DNA of 64,000 nucleotides from G965276765 sp965276825 (GCA_965276825.1 OZ255630.1:2666001-2730000); one strand, 5' to 3'. Shown: positions 54,924 to 63,150, numbered from the stretch's first letter. Numbers and translations: made by a program. The notes: a model not told the origin generated them from the letters alone.

Positions 54924-55595
54924 CTACGCGCTGATCGGACCGGCCTGCACGGGGCCGACCTGGAGGGTCCGGTCCGCCGGGTTGGCACAGGTGCGCAGGG
55001 CGTCGGGCAGGTACAGCGAGAGGAAGTCCCCCGGCGGGTACACCCGCAGTCCCCTGGCCTGGACCGGGCGGCACGAGGCGGGGAAGTTGCCGGCGTCGGC
55101 GACGAGGACCACGGCCTCGGCCGCCTTCCCGGGGGCGAGCACCACCGAAGGGGTGGCTCCCGGGTCCCTGACGGCGGCCGCTCCGACCTGGTTGCCCTGG
55201 TCACCGGCCACGAGGGACACGCCCGGATACCCGAGCAGGGTGCACGCCCGGGACCCGGTGTTGCGCAGGGTGAGGACGTAGCCGGTGCCTCCGGCGTAGC
55301 CGTTGGCCGAGCCGAGGCTCGGGGCGAGCACCGCGGTCGGGCAGGTACCCGGCGGCGCGACCACCGCGGTGGTCGACGGGGCGGCGGTCGTGGTGGGGGC
55401 CACCGTGGTCGTGGTCGTCGTCGTCGCGCTCGGCGCGCTGGTGGCGGCCGGCGTCGAGGTGGCGCTCGGGCCGGTCGTGGACGTGCGCCCGGCGCCCGAC
55501 GGCGACGGGCTCGACCCGCATCCGCCGAGCACGACGAGCGTCGCGGCGACGACGGGGACGAGCAGGGAGCGGGGACGGCCGCGACGCGTGCTCAG
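54924..55595 (-). CDS. DUF4232-type lipoprotein starting at a CTG codon
   Basis: 223 residues if the CTG at 55595 is the start. Only from there is a full signal peptide obtained: basic STRRGRPR, hydrophobic SLLVPVVAATLVVL and lipobox LGGC. The CTG overlaps the hemA stop (CTGA), with GAGGAG ten bases before it. The only canonical start in this frame, a GTG four codons before the Cys, would remove the signal. A Thr/Ala/Ser-rich tether and a DUF4232 beta-sandwich follow (LRNTGSRACTLLGYPGVSLV, YVPPGD-like end). The role is unknown, probably surface-located. Confidence 0.75.
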   Translation of the reverse strand: MSTRRGRPRSLLVPVVAATLVVLGGCGSSPSPSGAGRTSTTGPSATSTPAATSAPSATTTTTTTVAPTTTAAPSTTAVVAPPGTCPTAVLAPSLGSANGYAGGTGYVLTLRNTGSRACTLLGYPGVSLVAGDQGNQVGAAAVRDPGATPSVVLAPGKAAEAVVLVADAGNFPASCRPVQARGLRVYPPGDFLSLYLPDALRTCANPADRTLQVGPVQAGPISA

Positions 55596-57109
55596 AGGTC
55601 GAACAGCTCCTCGACGGTCCCGGCCAGCCGGTCGCCCCGGCCGTCACCGGCGGCGGACTTGAGCCTGACGGTCGGCTCGTGGAGCAGCTTGGCGACGATC
55701 CCGTGGGTCAGGGCGTCGACGGCCTTCCGCTGGCGCTCGTCGAGGGGTCCGAGGCGACCCTGGAGGCGGCCGAGCTCGGCCAGCCTGATGGCCTCGCCCC
55801 TGGCGTGGAGGGCGGCGAGGGTCGGGGCCACGCCCCGTTCGGCGCTCAGCCGGGAGTAGCGGGTCAGCTCCTCGTCGATGATCCTCCTGGCCGCCGGCAC
55901 CTCGCGGCGCCTGCCCTCCATGGCCTGCTCGGCGTGGCGCTTGAGGTGGGTGATGTCGAAGAGGGTCACGCCGGGGAGGTCGGCGACGGCCGGGGCGACG
56001 TCACGGGGCACGGCCAGGTCGACCACGACGAGCGGGCGCTCGCTCCGGTCGCCGACGGCGCCGGCGTCGAGGATCGGGGACGGCGCCGAGGTCGAGGTGA
56101 GGACGATGTCGGCCTCGCCGACCGCCGCAGGGAGATCGGCCCAGGCGACCGCGGCCGCGCCGACCCGGTCGGCCAGCCAGGCGGCGCGCTCGTCGGTGCG
56201 GTTGGCGACGAGCACCCGGGTGCCGCTCGCTCCCGCGACCAGGGTGGCCAGGGCCTCGCCCATCTCCCCGGCTCCGACCACGAGGACGGACCGGCCGGCG
56301 AGCAGGTCGGCCCAGGTGCACGGCGGCCCGGACGCCTCGCCGGCCTCGGTCGGCACCTCGCCGGCGTCGAAGGCGGCCGAGGTGACCGCCGCGTGGCCGG
56401 CCGCGTCACCGGGGTGGCCGCCGGACGCGACCGGGTCGGGCGAGCCGGGGGTGGGTGAGCCAGCGTCGAGCGGGCCGGCGGCGGATGCGGGGACCACCGG
56501 GGTGGGCGCGCCGGCCGGCTGTCGGTGGCCGATGACCGGGCAGCCCGCGGCCTCGGGTGGCACCGACGACAGGGGTGCGCCGACCGCGCCGGCCAGGCTG
56601 ACGGCGGTGTGCGAGAGCGACGTGGTGCCCTGGGCGATCGCCGTCTCCGAGCGCACCCGCTTGCCGGTCTCGACGGCGTGGCGAAAGACCCGGTCGATCA
56701 CCGGGCCCGCGGCGCGCTCGCTTCTGGCCACCTCGCCCGCGGTGCGGACCTGGCGGAGGATCTCGCCCTCGCCGAGCAGGGCGGAGTCGAGGCCCGACGC
56801 CACGTCGAAGAGGTGGCGCACGGCGGTCTCGTCGTGGAAATCGTAGAGATGGTCGGTGAGGACCTCGGGTGGCAGGCCGGACCAGTCGGCCAGGAAGGTG
56901 CGGATGTCGGCCACGGCCCCGTGGAACCGGGTGACCGAGGCGTACACCTCGGTGCGCATGCACGTGGAGACGACCGCCACCTCGTCGATGTGGTCGCGCT
57001 GCACCAGATCGTGCAGCGCCTTGGGCAGCGCCTCGTCGGTGACGGCGACGGCCTCCAGCAGCGGGAGCGGGACCTGACGGTGGTTGAGCCCTACGACGAC
57101 GACAGACAC
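55592..57109 (-). CDS. hemA: Glutamyl-tRNA reductase
   Basis: 505 residues from a GTG that overlaps the sirC end. Signatures are VGLNHRQVPLPLLEAVAV, the catalytic Cys in VVSTCMRTEVYA, LLGEGEILRQVR, and the NADPH-binding VLVVGAGEMGEALATLVA. Between the catalytic and NADPH-binding domains (about residues 186-266) there is an insert of about 80 Ala/Pro/Gly/Ser-rich residues not found in typical enzymes of 400-440 residues. It makes glutamate-1-semialdehyde, the first committed step of haem synthesis. Its N-terminal region keeps the helical spine and dimerisation end (EELTRYSRL). Confidence 0.95.
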   Translation of the reverse strand: MSVVVVGLNHRQVPLPLLEAVAVTDEALPKALHDLVQRDHIDEVAVVSTCMRTEVYASVTRFHGAVADIRTFLADWSGLPPEVLTDHLYDFHDETAVRHLFDVASGLDSALLGEGEILRQVRTAGEVARSERAAGPVIDRVFRHAVETGKRVRSETAIAQGTTSLSHTAVSLAGAVGAPLSSVPPEAAGCPVIGHRQPAGAPTPVVPASAAGPLDAGSPTPGSPDPVASGGHPGDAAGHAAVTSAAFDAGEVPTEAGEASGPPCTWADLLAGRSVLVVGAGEMGEALATLVAGASGTRVLVANRTDERAAWLADRVGAAAVAWADLPAAVGEADIVLTSTSAPSPILDAGAVGDRSERPLVVVDLAVPRDVAPAVADLPGVTLFDITHLKRHAEQAMEGRRREVPAARRIIDEELTRYSRLSAERGVAPTLAALHARGEAIRLAELGRLQGRLGPLDERQRKAVDALTHGIVAKLLHEPTVRLKSAAGDGRGDRLAGTVEELFDL

Positions 57110-57723
57110 GCCTCGAGGCGCTCCCTCACTCGGGCGGTGCGACCCGCCTTGATCTCCTCGAGCATGGACCACTGCAGGACCGGACGCCAGTCGACGTCCT
57201 CGGTCGAGCGGCCCTCCGCCCTGATCCGGTCGCGGGCCTCCGACAGCAGCTCGGCGAGCGTGGCCCACTCCGGTCCGAGCTCGTCGGCGACGTGGCCCTT
57301 GAGCCACCCGGCGAGGGCCGGGCTGTGGCCGGCGGTCGACACGGTGACCATCACCGGGCCCTGGCGGACCACGGCGGGGAGGATGAACGAGCACGACGGG
57401 GGGTCGTCGGCCGCGTTGACCCACACGCCCGCGGCCTCGGCGTCGTCGTGGACGGCCCGGTTGACCTCGGGGCGGTCCGTGGCCGTGACGACCAGGCGCG
57501 CCCCGTCCAGGTCCGACGGCTCGTAGGGACGCTCGTCGAAGGTCACCTGCGGACCGGCGGCGCGGACCTCCTCGCCGACCGCGGTCGCCACGACGTGCAC
57601 GGAGGCGCCGGCCGCGACCAGCCCTTCGACCTTGCGGGCGGCCACCCGGCCGCCTCCGACCACGAGGCAGCGCCGGCCGCGCAGGATCAGGTTGACCGGG
57701 TAGAGCGGCGCGTCGACGGCCAT
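57091..57723 (-). CDS. Precorrin-2 dehydrogenase/sirohydrochlorin ferrochelatase-like protein
   Basis: 210 residues. The N-terminal Rossmann motif is CLVVGGGRVAARKVEGLVAAG, followed by ATDRPEVNRAVHDDAEAAGVWVNAADD and SFILPAVVRQGPVMVTVST, the CysG N-terminal (Met8/SirC) pattern. There is no methyltransferase domain; that activity is in the CobA-HemD fusion. With CobA it would make sirohydrochlorin for sirohaem or cobalamin. The ATG shares one base with the rex stop (TGATG), and the 3' end overlaps hemA by 19 bases. Confidence 0.9.
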   Translation of the reverse strand: MAVDAPLYPVNLILRGRRCLVVGGGRVAARKVEGLVAAGASVHVVATAVGEEVRAAGPQVTFDERPYEPSDLDGARLVVTATDRPEVNRAVHDDAEAAGVWVNAADDPPSCSFILPAVVRQGPVMVTVSTAGHSPALAGWLKGHVADELGPEWATLAELLSEARDRIRAEGRSTEDVDWRPVLQWSMLEEIKAGRTARVRERLEACLSSS

Positions 57724-58385
57724 CAGGCCCCGGTCAGGGTCGGGCCCTCGGTGAGCTCGTCGAGGGCGTGGCTGTCGTAGTAGCTGAGGATCTGCAGCTC
57801 GACGCCGAGGTCGACCTGGCGCACCGCGACCCGAGGGGGCACCTGCACCAGGACCGGCGCGAAGTTGAGGATCGAGGTGACCCCCGCCGTGACGAGGAGG
57901 TCGGTGACGCCCTGGGCGGCACCGGCGGGGATGGTCAGCACGGCCACGTCCACGCCCTCGTCGCGCACCATCGCGCTGAGCCCGGTCATCGGCCGGACCA
58001 CGACCCCACCGACGCGCTGGTCGATCATCCTGGGGTCGGCGTCGAACGCAGCGACGATCCGGAAGCCGCGGTCCCCGAACCCGCCGTAGCGGGCCAGAGC
58101 CCGGCCCAGGTTGCCCACGCCGATGATGGCCACCCTGCGGTCGGTGGTGAGGCCGAGCTCTCTGCTGATCTGGCGGATCAGGTAGGCCACGTCGTAGCCG
58201 ACGCCCCGGGTGCCGTAGGAGCCGAGGTGGGAGAGGTCCTTGCGCACCTGCGCCGCGTTGACCCCGGCGCGGGTCGCCAGGTGATCGGAGGACATGGTCT
58301 CCTCGTCGGCCTCGGCCAGCACCCTGAGGTACACCGGCAAGCGAGCGACGGTCGCTTCCGGGACGCGGCGTTGGGGTGACGCCAT
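57723..58385 (-). CDS. rex: Redox-sensing transcriptional repressor Rex
   Basis: 220 residues from the ATG at 58385. The winged helix is PEATVARLPVYLRVLAEAD through AGVNAAQVRKDLSHLGSYGTRGVGY, and the NAD(H) domain starts VAIIGVGNLGRALARYGGFG. The ending LSYYDSHALDELTE is the domain-swapped helix. Rex represses respiratory genes until NADH rises. In Streptomyces its targets include the rex-hem operon and respiratory genes, the same gene order as here. I found no clear Rex dyad upstream of this gene or of nuoA. Confidence 0.94.
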   Translation of the reverse strand: MASPQRRVPEATVARLPVYLRVLAEADEETMSSDHLATRAGVNAAQVRKDLSHLGSYGTRGVGYDVAYLIRQISRELGLTTDRRVAIIGVGNLGRALARYGGFGDRGFRIVAAFDADPRMIDQRVGGVVVRPMTGLSAMVRDEGVDVAVLTIPAGAAQGVTDLLVTAGVTSILNFAPVLVQVPPRVAVRQVDLGVELQILSYYDSHALDELTEGPTLTGA

Positions 58386-58475
58386 GGCGACAAGCGTACC
58401 GGCGACCACCAGATAGGCACCTCCCGGACGGCCGGGGAGGGGGGCGCCGGCACCCCGCGGTCGGGGAGGGGCGGC

Positions 58476-58670
58476 TCAGCCGGCCTGGGTGAACGAGGCG
58501 CCGAGGTAGCGGTCCACGTCCTCCTCGCGGATCCGGTACGAGCGCCCGATCCGCACGGCGGGAAGGTCGCCGGACTGGACCAGCCGGTAGACCGTCATGT
58601 TCGAGACACGCAGCTGCTCGGCGACTTCGCTGACCGTGACGAAACGCGAGCGGGACTCGTTCGTGGACAT
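58476..58670 (-). CDS. BldC-like MerR/excisionase-type DNA-binding protein
   Basis: 64 residues. The whole protein is a winged helix: FVTVSEVAEQLRVSNMTVYRLV followed by GDLPAVRIGRSYRIREEDVDRYL. This matches the small BldC/excisionase family found beside proC in many Actinobacteria. BldC itself represses developmental genes by binding DNA as asymmetric filaments. GGGTGG lies seven bases before the ATG. It is too short to carry any effector domain. Confidence 0.88.
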   Translation of the reverse strand: MSTNESRSRFVTVSEVAEQLRVSNMTVYRLVQSGDLPAVRIGRSYRIREEDVDRYLGASFTQAG

Positions 58671-58859
58671 GGCTCAACCACCCTTCTCCACCGCCGAATG
58701 TACGCCACGCCGGCCGCTCCGGCCAGGGGCGCCCCCCGGGACCGGGCACCCGACCCCTCAGGGCCCGTGCGCGAGCAACCTGGGCGGCCATCAACCGTTC
58801 TACCCTCTCACCACGGCACCTGCGGCCTGCGGCCGCCCGAGTTGCTTCCTTCCTGTCCC

Positions 58860-59729
58860 TCAGGAACCGAGCTGGCGGGAGCGCTCCGCGGCGGCGAGGA
58901 CGGCGGCGCTGACCGTCGCCCTCAGACCCCCGACCTCGAGGGCGTGGAGGCCCGCGGCGGTCGTGCCCCCCGGTGAGGTGACCGCGGCTCGCAGCGCGGC
59001 GGGGTCGTCGCCCGTCTCGGCCAGCAGCCGGCCGGCGCCGAGGATGGTCTGCACGGCCAGCTCGTGGGCGACCGGGCGTCCGAGACCGGCCAGCACGCCG
59101 GCGTCGATCAGGGCCTCGGCCAGGAGGAACACGTAGGCCGGCCCCGATCCTGACAGGCCGGTGACGGCGTCGAGCAGCGGCTCGGTGACGGTCGTGACGC
59201 GGCCGACGGCGGCCAGGATCCCCGTCGCCCACGCCTGGTCGTCGTCGTCGCAGCGGGACCCGAGGGCGATGGCGGACGCGCCGGCCCCGACGAGGGCGGG
59301 CGTGTTGGGCATGGCCCGCACCACGGCGGGCGGTTTGGGCATGGCCCGCACCACGGCGGGCGTGTTGGGCATGGCCCGCACCGCGGCGGGCTCTCCGTCC
59401 CCGGACCCGCCGAGCCAGGTCTCCAGCGCCTCGATGCGCACGCCGGCGGCGACGGACAGGACCCGGCGCACGTCGGTGCCGGCGAGGGCGCGGCAGACCG
59501 CCTCGACGTCGCCGGGCTTGACCGCCACCACGACCGCGGCGGTGCCCCCGGCGGTGGCCCCTTCGACGGTGCCGGCGACCTGGAACGCCCGGCTCCGAGC
59601 GAGCTCGGCGCGTCGTGGCTCGGAGGCCTCGACCACGCTCAGCTGGTCGGGGCGGGTCCACCCGGCGGCGACCAGGCCGTCGGCGAGGGCCGCGCCCATC
59701 TTCCCTCCCCCGACGATGGTCAGCGCCAC
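58860..59729 (-). CDS. proC: Pyrroline-5-carboxylate reductase with triplicated active-site motif
   Basis: 289 residues. The NADPH-binding start is LTIVGGGKMGAALADGL, and the substrate domain has DAVTGLSGSGPAYVFLLAEAL and TSPGGTTAAGLHALE. In normal ProC the motif VRAMPNTPALVG occurs once; here residues about 113-143 read it as three consecutive copies, the middle one with PKP for PNT. The extra 20 residues fall in a loop next to the cofactor and substrate. The enzyme makes proline, and whether it stays active with this insert is open. It follows the BldC-like gene in reverse order on the same strand. Confidence 0.92.
   Translation of the reverse strand: MALTIVGGGKMGAALADGLVAAGWTRPDQLSVVEASEPRRAELARSRAFQVAGTVEGATAGGTAAVVVAVKPGDVEAVCRALAGTDVRRVLSVAAGVRIEALETWLGGSGDGEPAAVRAMPNTPAVVRAMPKPPAVVRAMPNTPALVGAGASAIALGSRCDDDDQAWATGILAAVGRVTTVTEPLLDAVTGLSGSGPAYVFLLAEALIDAGVLAGLGRPVAHELAVQTILGAGRLLAETGDDPAALRAAVTSPGGTTAAGLHALEVGGLRATVSAAVLAAAERSRQLGS
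59301..59390. repeat. 30-bp tandem triplication inside proC
   Basis: Units at 59301-59330, 59331-59360 and 59361-59390. The first and third differ at a single base; the middle unit differs at the PNT codons. Ten codons per unit keep the frame. Confidence 0.95.
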
Positions 59730-59895
59730 GTTGCGAAGCTAGCGCGCCGCCTCCTGGCGCCCGGCGGCCCGGTGGCGGAGGAGCGCCGCAGCCCGAGCCG
59801 CCTCGGTGGGTTCGCACTTCCCCGAACGAACCCCCCGCGACGGTGTCTCGGGACTACGGCGTGGCGAGCGTATCGGTGGGACCCCCCCGCGGCAA

Positions 59896-59911
59896 GGGTC
59901 CAACGGGACCC
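59896..59911 (-). terminator. Hairpin after the YbjN-like gene
   Basis: GGGTCC (59896-59901) and GGACCC (59906-59911) pair around a four-base loop, 12 bases past the stop on the minus strand. No U-run follows. A second weaker inverted repeat (GGGTTCG/CGAACCC, 59808-59833) lies further down. Confidence 0.45.
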
Positions 59912-59922
59912 CGGGTGGGGGC

Positions 59923-60384
59923 TCAGGACCCGAATCGGGAGGCGTAGCCGATGCTCATGGCCGAGCGGAAGTGCTGCTCGGAGTAGGCCCACGCCGAGCC
60001 GACGATCCGGTCGAGCTCGTCGCCGTCGATCGAGCTCACCGGGAGCGCCCCGACGAGGTAGACGGCGTCCTCGGCCCCGATGGCGAACCGCCAGGCGTAG
60101 AGCCGCTGGTTGGATCGCAGCAGGTACTCGTAACAGCGCTCCTGCTGCTCCTCGGGAGCGGGCATGAACTGCGTCTCGAAGTGCAGCGTGCGCTCGCGGA
60201 GCGTCAACCACACGGTGATGATCGCCTTGTCCTCGCCGCGCAGGCGCACGTACCAGCGGTCGGAGCGCTCGTCGCGGTCCACGGCCACGAGCACCGGGTT
60301 GTCGGCCGCCGCGACCTTCGCCCACTCCTCGACGACCGCCCGGAGGCGGCCGAGCTCGGCCCCGTCGGCCCGCTCGACCGGCAT
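59923..60384 (-). CDS. YbjN-domain protein
   Basis: 153 residues. The fold is the YbjN/type III secretion chaperone-like type: WYVRLRGEDKAIITVWLTLRERTLHFETQF (span about 44-73), then YLLRSNQRLYAWRFAIG and the end SIGYASRFG. Genes of this type lie next to mshA in mycobacteria and related bacteria. No mechanism is known; roles in stress have been reported for E. coli YbjN. It starts 34 bases after the mshA stop and is probably cotranscribed. Confidence 0.83.
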   Translation of the reverse strand: MPVERADGAELGRLRAVVEEWAKVAAADNPVLVAVDRDERSDRWYVRLRGEDKAIITVWLTLRERTLHFETQFMPAPEEQQERCYEYLLRSNQRLYAWRFAIGAEDAVYLVGALPVSSIDGDELDRIVGSAWAYSEQHFRSAMSIGYASRFGS

Positions 60385-60418
60385 GCTCAGCCCGCTTCCC
60401 CTCGGCGGCGTGGCGCCG

Positions 60419-61669
60419 TCACGCGCAGGTCACGAGGGCGCGGGCGGTGAGGGCGTCGCAGCGACGCCGCAGTCGGGCGGCGGCGCTGGTCCAGGTGTAC
60501 GCCCCGGCCATGACCGCCCCCGCCGTCCCCGCCCGCTCGGCCAGGGCCGGCGCTTCGAGGAGCCGGCCGAGGTGGTCGGCCCACGCCGTGCGGTCGAGGG
60601 GGTCGAGGAGGAAGCCGGTGCGGCCGTGGTCGACCAGCGTGGTCAGGCCGCCGACCGCGGACGCGAGGACGGGCACGCCGCAGGCGGCCGCTTCGAGGGC
60701 GACCAGCCCGAACGACTCCGACCGGCTCGGCACCACGCACACGTCCGCGGCCCGGAAGTAGGTCGAGAGCATCTCGTGGGGTTGGGCCGGGACGGTGAGG
60801 ATCCGATCCTCCATCCGGTGGCCGTCGACGACCGACCCGACCCGGGCGAGCTCGGCCTCCCCGTGGGGGCCGCTCGGACCCCCGACGACGATCATGGAGG
60901 CGGACGCGGCTCGCGGCCCGGCGGCGCCGGCGTCGGCCAGGGCCTGGACGGCGACGGACAGCCCCTTGAGCGGCTGGATCCTCCCGACGAAGAGGACCAG
61001 CGGCCGGTCGGAGGGAAACCCGATGGCCCTGCGGGCCTGGGCCCGGTCCCCCGGGGCGAAGAAGGCGTGGTCGACGCCGGGGGCGACGATGGCGATCCGC
61101 TCCGGATCGGCCCCGTACAGCTGCGCCAGCTGGTCGGCTTCGACGCTGCAGCTGGCGAGGATCACGTCGGAGCACCCCATGATGGCCGCCTCGGCCTGGG
61201 CTCTCCTGGCCGGTTCCTCGGCGGAGATGGCCTCCGGGCTGAGCTCGGCCTTCACCCGGTCGAGGGTGTGGAAGGTCGACACGAGCGGCACGTCGAGCTC
61301 GTGCTTGAGGCGGTGACCGGCGATCCCCGACAGCCAGTAGTTGGCGTGGATGGCCTCCACCGACGCGCCGATGGCCGCCAGGCGGGCGCCGACGCCGTCG
61401 GCCCACTCGTCGACCAGGCCGGGGAGGGCCTCCTTGGCGATGGGACCGAGCGGGCCGGCGGGGACGTGGTGGACGGTGAAGCCGGGCTCGACGCGGACCG
61501 TGGCGGGTGCGTCGGCGTCCGCCAGGCGGGTGAACACCTCGCAGCGCACCCCGGCCCTCGCCATCGCCGCGGCCATCTGCCGGACGTAGACGTTCATCCC
61601 ACCGCCGTCGCCCGTGCCGGGCTGCGCCAGGGGCGACGTGTGCATCGAGAGGATGGCCAGGTCACGCAC
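60419..61669 (-). CDS. mshA: D-inositol-3-phosphate glycosyltransferase (mycothiol synthesis)
   Basis: 416 residues. It is a GT4 family enzyme with the early glycine loop TGDGGGMNVYVRQ, the acceptor-site HANYWLSGIAGHRL, the phosphate-binding FVGRIQPLKGL and the donor motif SRSESFGLVALEAAACG. It joins GlcNAc to inositol-3-phosphate, the first mycothiol step. Length and motif order match MshA closely. The gene has its own promoter region upstream (61670-61719) or is read through from the XRE gene. Confidence 0.93.
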   Translation of the reverse strand: MRDLAILSMHTSPLAQPGTGDGGGMNVYVRQMAAAMARAGVRCEVFTRLADADAPATVRVEPGFTVHHVPAGPLGPIAKEALPGLVDEWADGVGARLAAIGASVEAIHANYWLSGIAGHRLKHELDVPLVSTFHTLDRVKAELSPEAISAEEPARRAQAEAAIMGCSDVILASCSVEADQLAQLYGADPERIAIVAPGVDHAFFAPGDRAQARRAIGFPSDRPLVLFVGRIQPLKGLSVAVQALADAGAAGPRAASASMIVVGGPSGPHGEAELARVGSVVDGHRMEDRILTVPAQPHEMLSTYFRAADVCVVPSRSESFGLVALEAAACGVPVLASAVGGLTTLVDHGRTGFLLDPLDRTAWADHLGRLLEAPALAERAGTAGAVMAGAYTWTSAAARLRRRCDALTARALVTCA

Positions 61670-61719
61670 CGCAGAGCACCGTACCCGCCATCGGGGGGAT
61701 CACCGCCGGGACGCCGGTC

Positions 61720-62103
61720 TCAGGGCACGCTGGTCGCGTCGGCGCCCGGGACGCCGGCGTTGGCCGTCACGAACGACCGGTAGATGTGCAGCAGGGTCTG
61801 CTTCTGCTCGTCGGTCAGGTCCGGGTCGGCCAGCACGCACTCGGCCAGGTCCCCGCCGGGCAGGCGCTCGTCGAGGATGCCGGCCTGGACGTAGAGGGTC
61901 TCGGCCGAGATGCGCAGGCCGCGGGCGATCTGCTGGAGGATCTCGGCCGATGGGCGGCGCAGGCCCCGCTCGATCTGGCTGAGGTAGGGGTTGGAGATCC
62001 CCGCCAGCTCCGACAGCCGGCGCAGGGACAGCCGGGCACCGGCCCGCTGCTCCCGGATGAACGACCCGAGGTCGTGCAGCGGGTCGGGGTGCTCGCTCAC
62101 CAC
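61720..62103 (-). CDS. XRE-family helix-turn-helix regulator
   Basis: 127 residues. The Cro/C1-type domain is LGSFIREQRAGARLSLRRLSELAGISNPYLSQIERGLRRPS (span about 12-52). After it, ILQQIARGLRISAETLYVQAGIL continues as in the mycobacterial Rv0474-type regulators, and an acidic helical tail follows. It probably binds DNA as a dimer; its targets are unknown. It starts 13 bases after the stop of the receiver-domain gene, so the two are likely cotranscribed. Confidence 0.86.
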   Translation of the reverse strand: MVSEHPDPLHDLGSFIREQRAGARLSLRRLSELAGISNPYLSQIERGLRRPSAEILQQIARGLRISAETLYVQAGILDERLPGGDLAECVLADPDLTDEQKQTLLHIYRSFVTANAGVPGADATSVP

Positions 62104-62116
62104 CCGGACCCCGCCT

Positions 62117-62461
62117 TCACGGCCGCATGAGCGTGCCGACCAGCTCGAGGAGGTCGCCCGAGGAGAACGGCTTGGTGAGGAAGGCGTCGGCGCCGGCGGC
62201 GCGGGCCCGCTCCTCGACCCGCCTGTCGTCTCCGGCGGTCAGCATCACGACCCTGGCCCGGTCGTGGTCGATGCGCCGGCAGACCTCCACCCCGTCCAGG
62301 CCTGGCATCATCACGTCGAGCACGACCACCGAGGGATTGGCGTCGCTCACCAGCTGCAGGGCCACCTCCCCGTCGGGCGCTTCGACCACCTCGAACTCGT
62401 CGGTCTCGAGCACGGCCCGCACCAGCCGGCGGATCAGCGAGTCGTCGTCGACCACGAGCAC
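62117..62461 (-). CDS. Single-domain response regulator receiver
   Basis: 114 residues from a GTG, all receiver domain: VVDDDS acidic pair, phosphoacceptor Asp in VVLDVMMPGLDG, Thr in MLTAGDD and Lys in LTKPFSS. There is no output domain, so it acts through protein contact. The frame stays open to a CTG at 62524 that overlaps the stop of the upstream gene, which would add 21 residues (TGGPDVADGSPAFTRER). That resembles other receiver leaders, but the ribosome site is poor, so the start is open. No histidine kinase is in the window. Confidence 0.82.
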   Translation of the reverse strand: MLVVDDDSLIRRLVRAVLETDEFEVVEAPDGEVALQLVSDANPSVVVLDVMMPGLDGVEVCRRIDHDRARVVMLTAGDDRRVEERARAAGADAFLTKPFSSGDLLELVGTLMRP

Positions 62462-62520
62462 CAGCCGGGCGCGCTCACGCGTGAAGGCGGGGCTCCCGTC
62501 GGCGACGTCGGGTCCTCCGG

Positions 62521-63150
62521 TCAGGATCCTGCGCTCGGCGCCGGGCCCGGGCCCGCGGGGGCGCCCGGAGTGGGGTGGTCGGCGGCGGCCGGCACCCCGG
62601 AGCGGTCGTCGCGTGCGGCGCGCAGCAGGTCGTCGACCGACGCCTCGTGGTCGCGGTACCTGCGCACCATCTCCTCCTGCAGGCGGTCGAGCACGTCGTG
62701 GAGGTACCGGCGCTGGTGGGAGATGTCCCGTTCGAAGAGGGTAAGGCCCTCGAGGATGCCGGCCAGCTCGGCGTCGTTGACGTCGGGCAGGTTGGCGAGG
62801 GTGTGGGTGGCGAGGATGCTGTCCAGCCGCCTCTGCAGGGCCGGGTCGATGTCCCCCGGCGCCATCAGCGAGGGGAGCCGGCCGAGACCGGGGGCGTGGA
62901 CGTGGTCACCGAGGATGGCGGGGAGGCGGTCGACCAGGTCGGCGGTGTCGCCCGCGACCTCGCCGGCGTCGCGGCGGTGCCGCTCGGCCAGCACGATGTC
63001 GAGGCGCCCCTGCACCAGGCGGCGGAGGAAGGACCGACCGGTCTCGACCTCGTCGGCCACGCCCCGCCGATGGCGGAGCTCCGGCATGGTGAGCTCGTGC
63101 AGGCCGACGACGAACTCGGCGTCGAAGGCGTCGTCGGTGGGACCGGCCAT
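62521..63150 (-). CDS. RsiG-like protein with c-di-GMP-binding signature (candidate anti-sigma factor)
   Basis: 209 residues. Helix one holds ETGRSFLRRLVQGRLD, an exact match to the E(X)3S(X)2R(X)3Q(X)3D motif of Streptomyces RsiG. A second helix (about residues 150-175) holds ERDISHQRRYLHDVLD, the same motif with His in place of Gln. In RsiG two such motifs on an antiparallel coiled coil bind a c-di-GMP dimer and hold the sigma factor WhiG. No WhiG gene is in the window. A low-complexity Pro/Ala/Gly tail ends the protein. It lies just upstream of a receiver-domain gene. Confidence 0.8.
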   Translation of the reverse strand: MAGPTDDAFDAEFVVGLHELTMPELRHRRGVADEVETGRSFLRRLVQGRLDIVLAERHRRDAGEVAGDTADLVDRLPAILGDHVHAPGLGRLPSLMAPGDIDPALQRRLDSILATHTLANLPDVNDAELAGILEGLTLFERDISHQRRYLHDVLDRLQEEMVRRYRDHEASVDDLLRAARDDRSGVPAAADHPTPGAPAGPGPAPSAGS

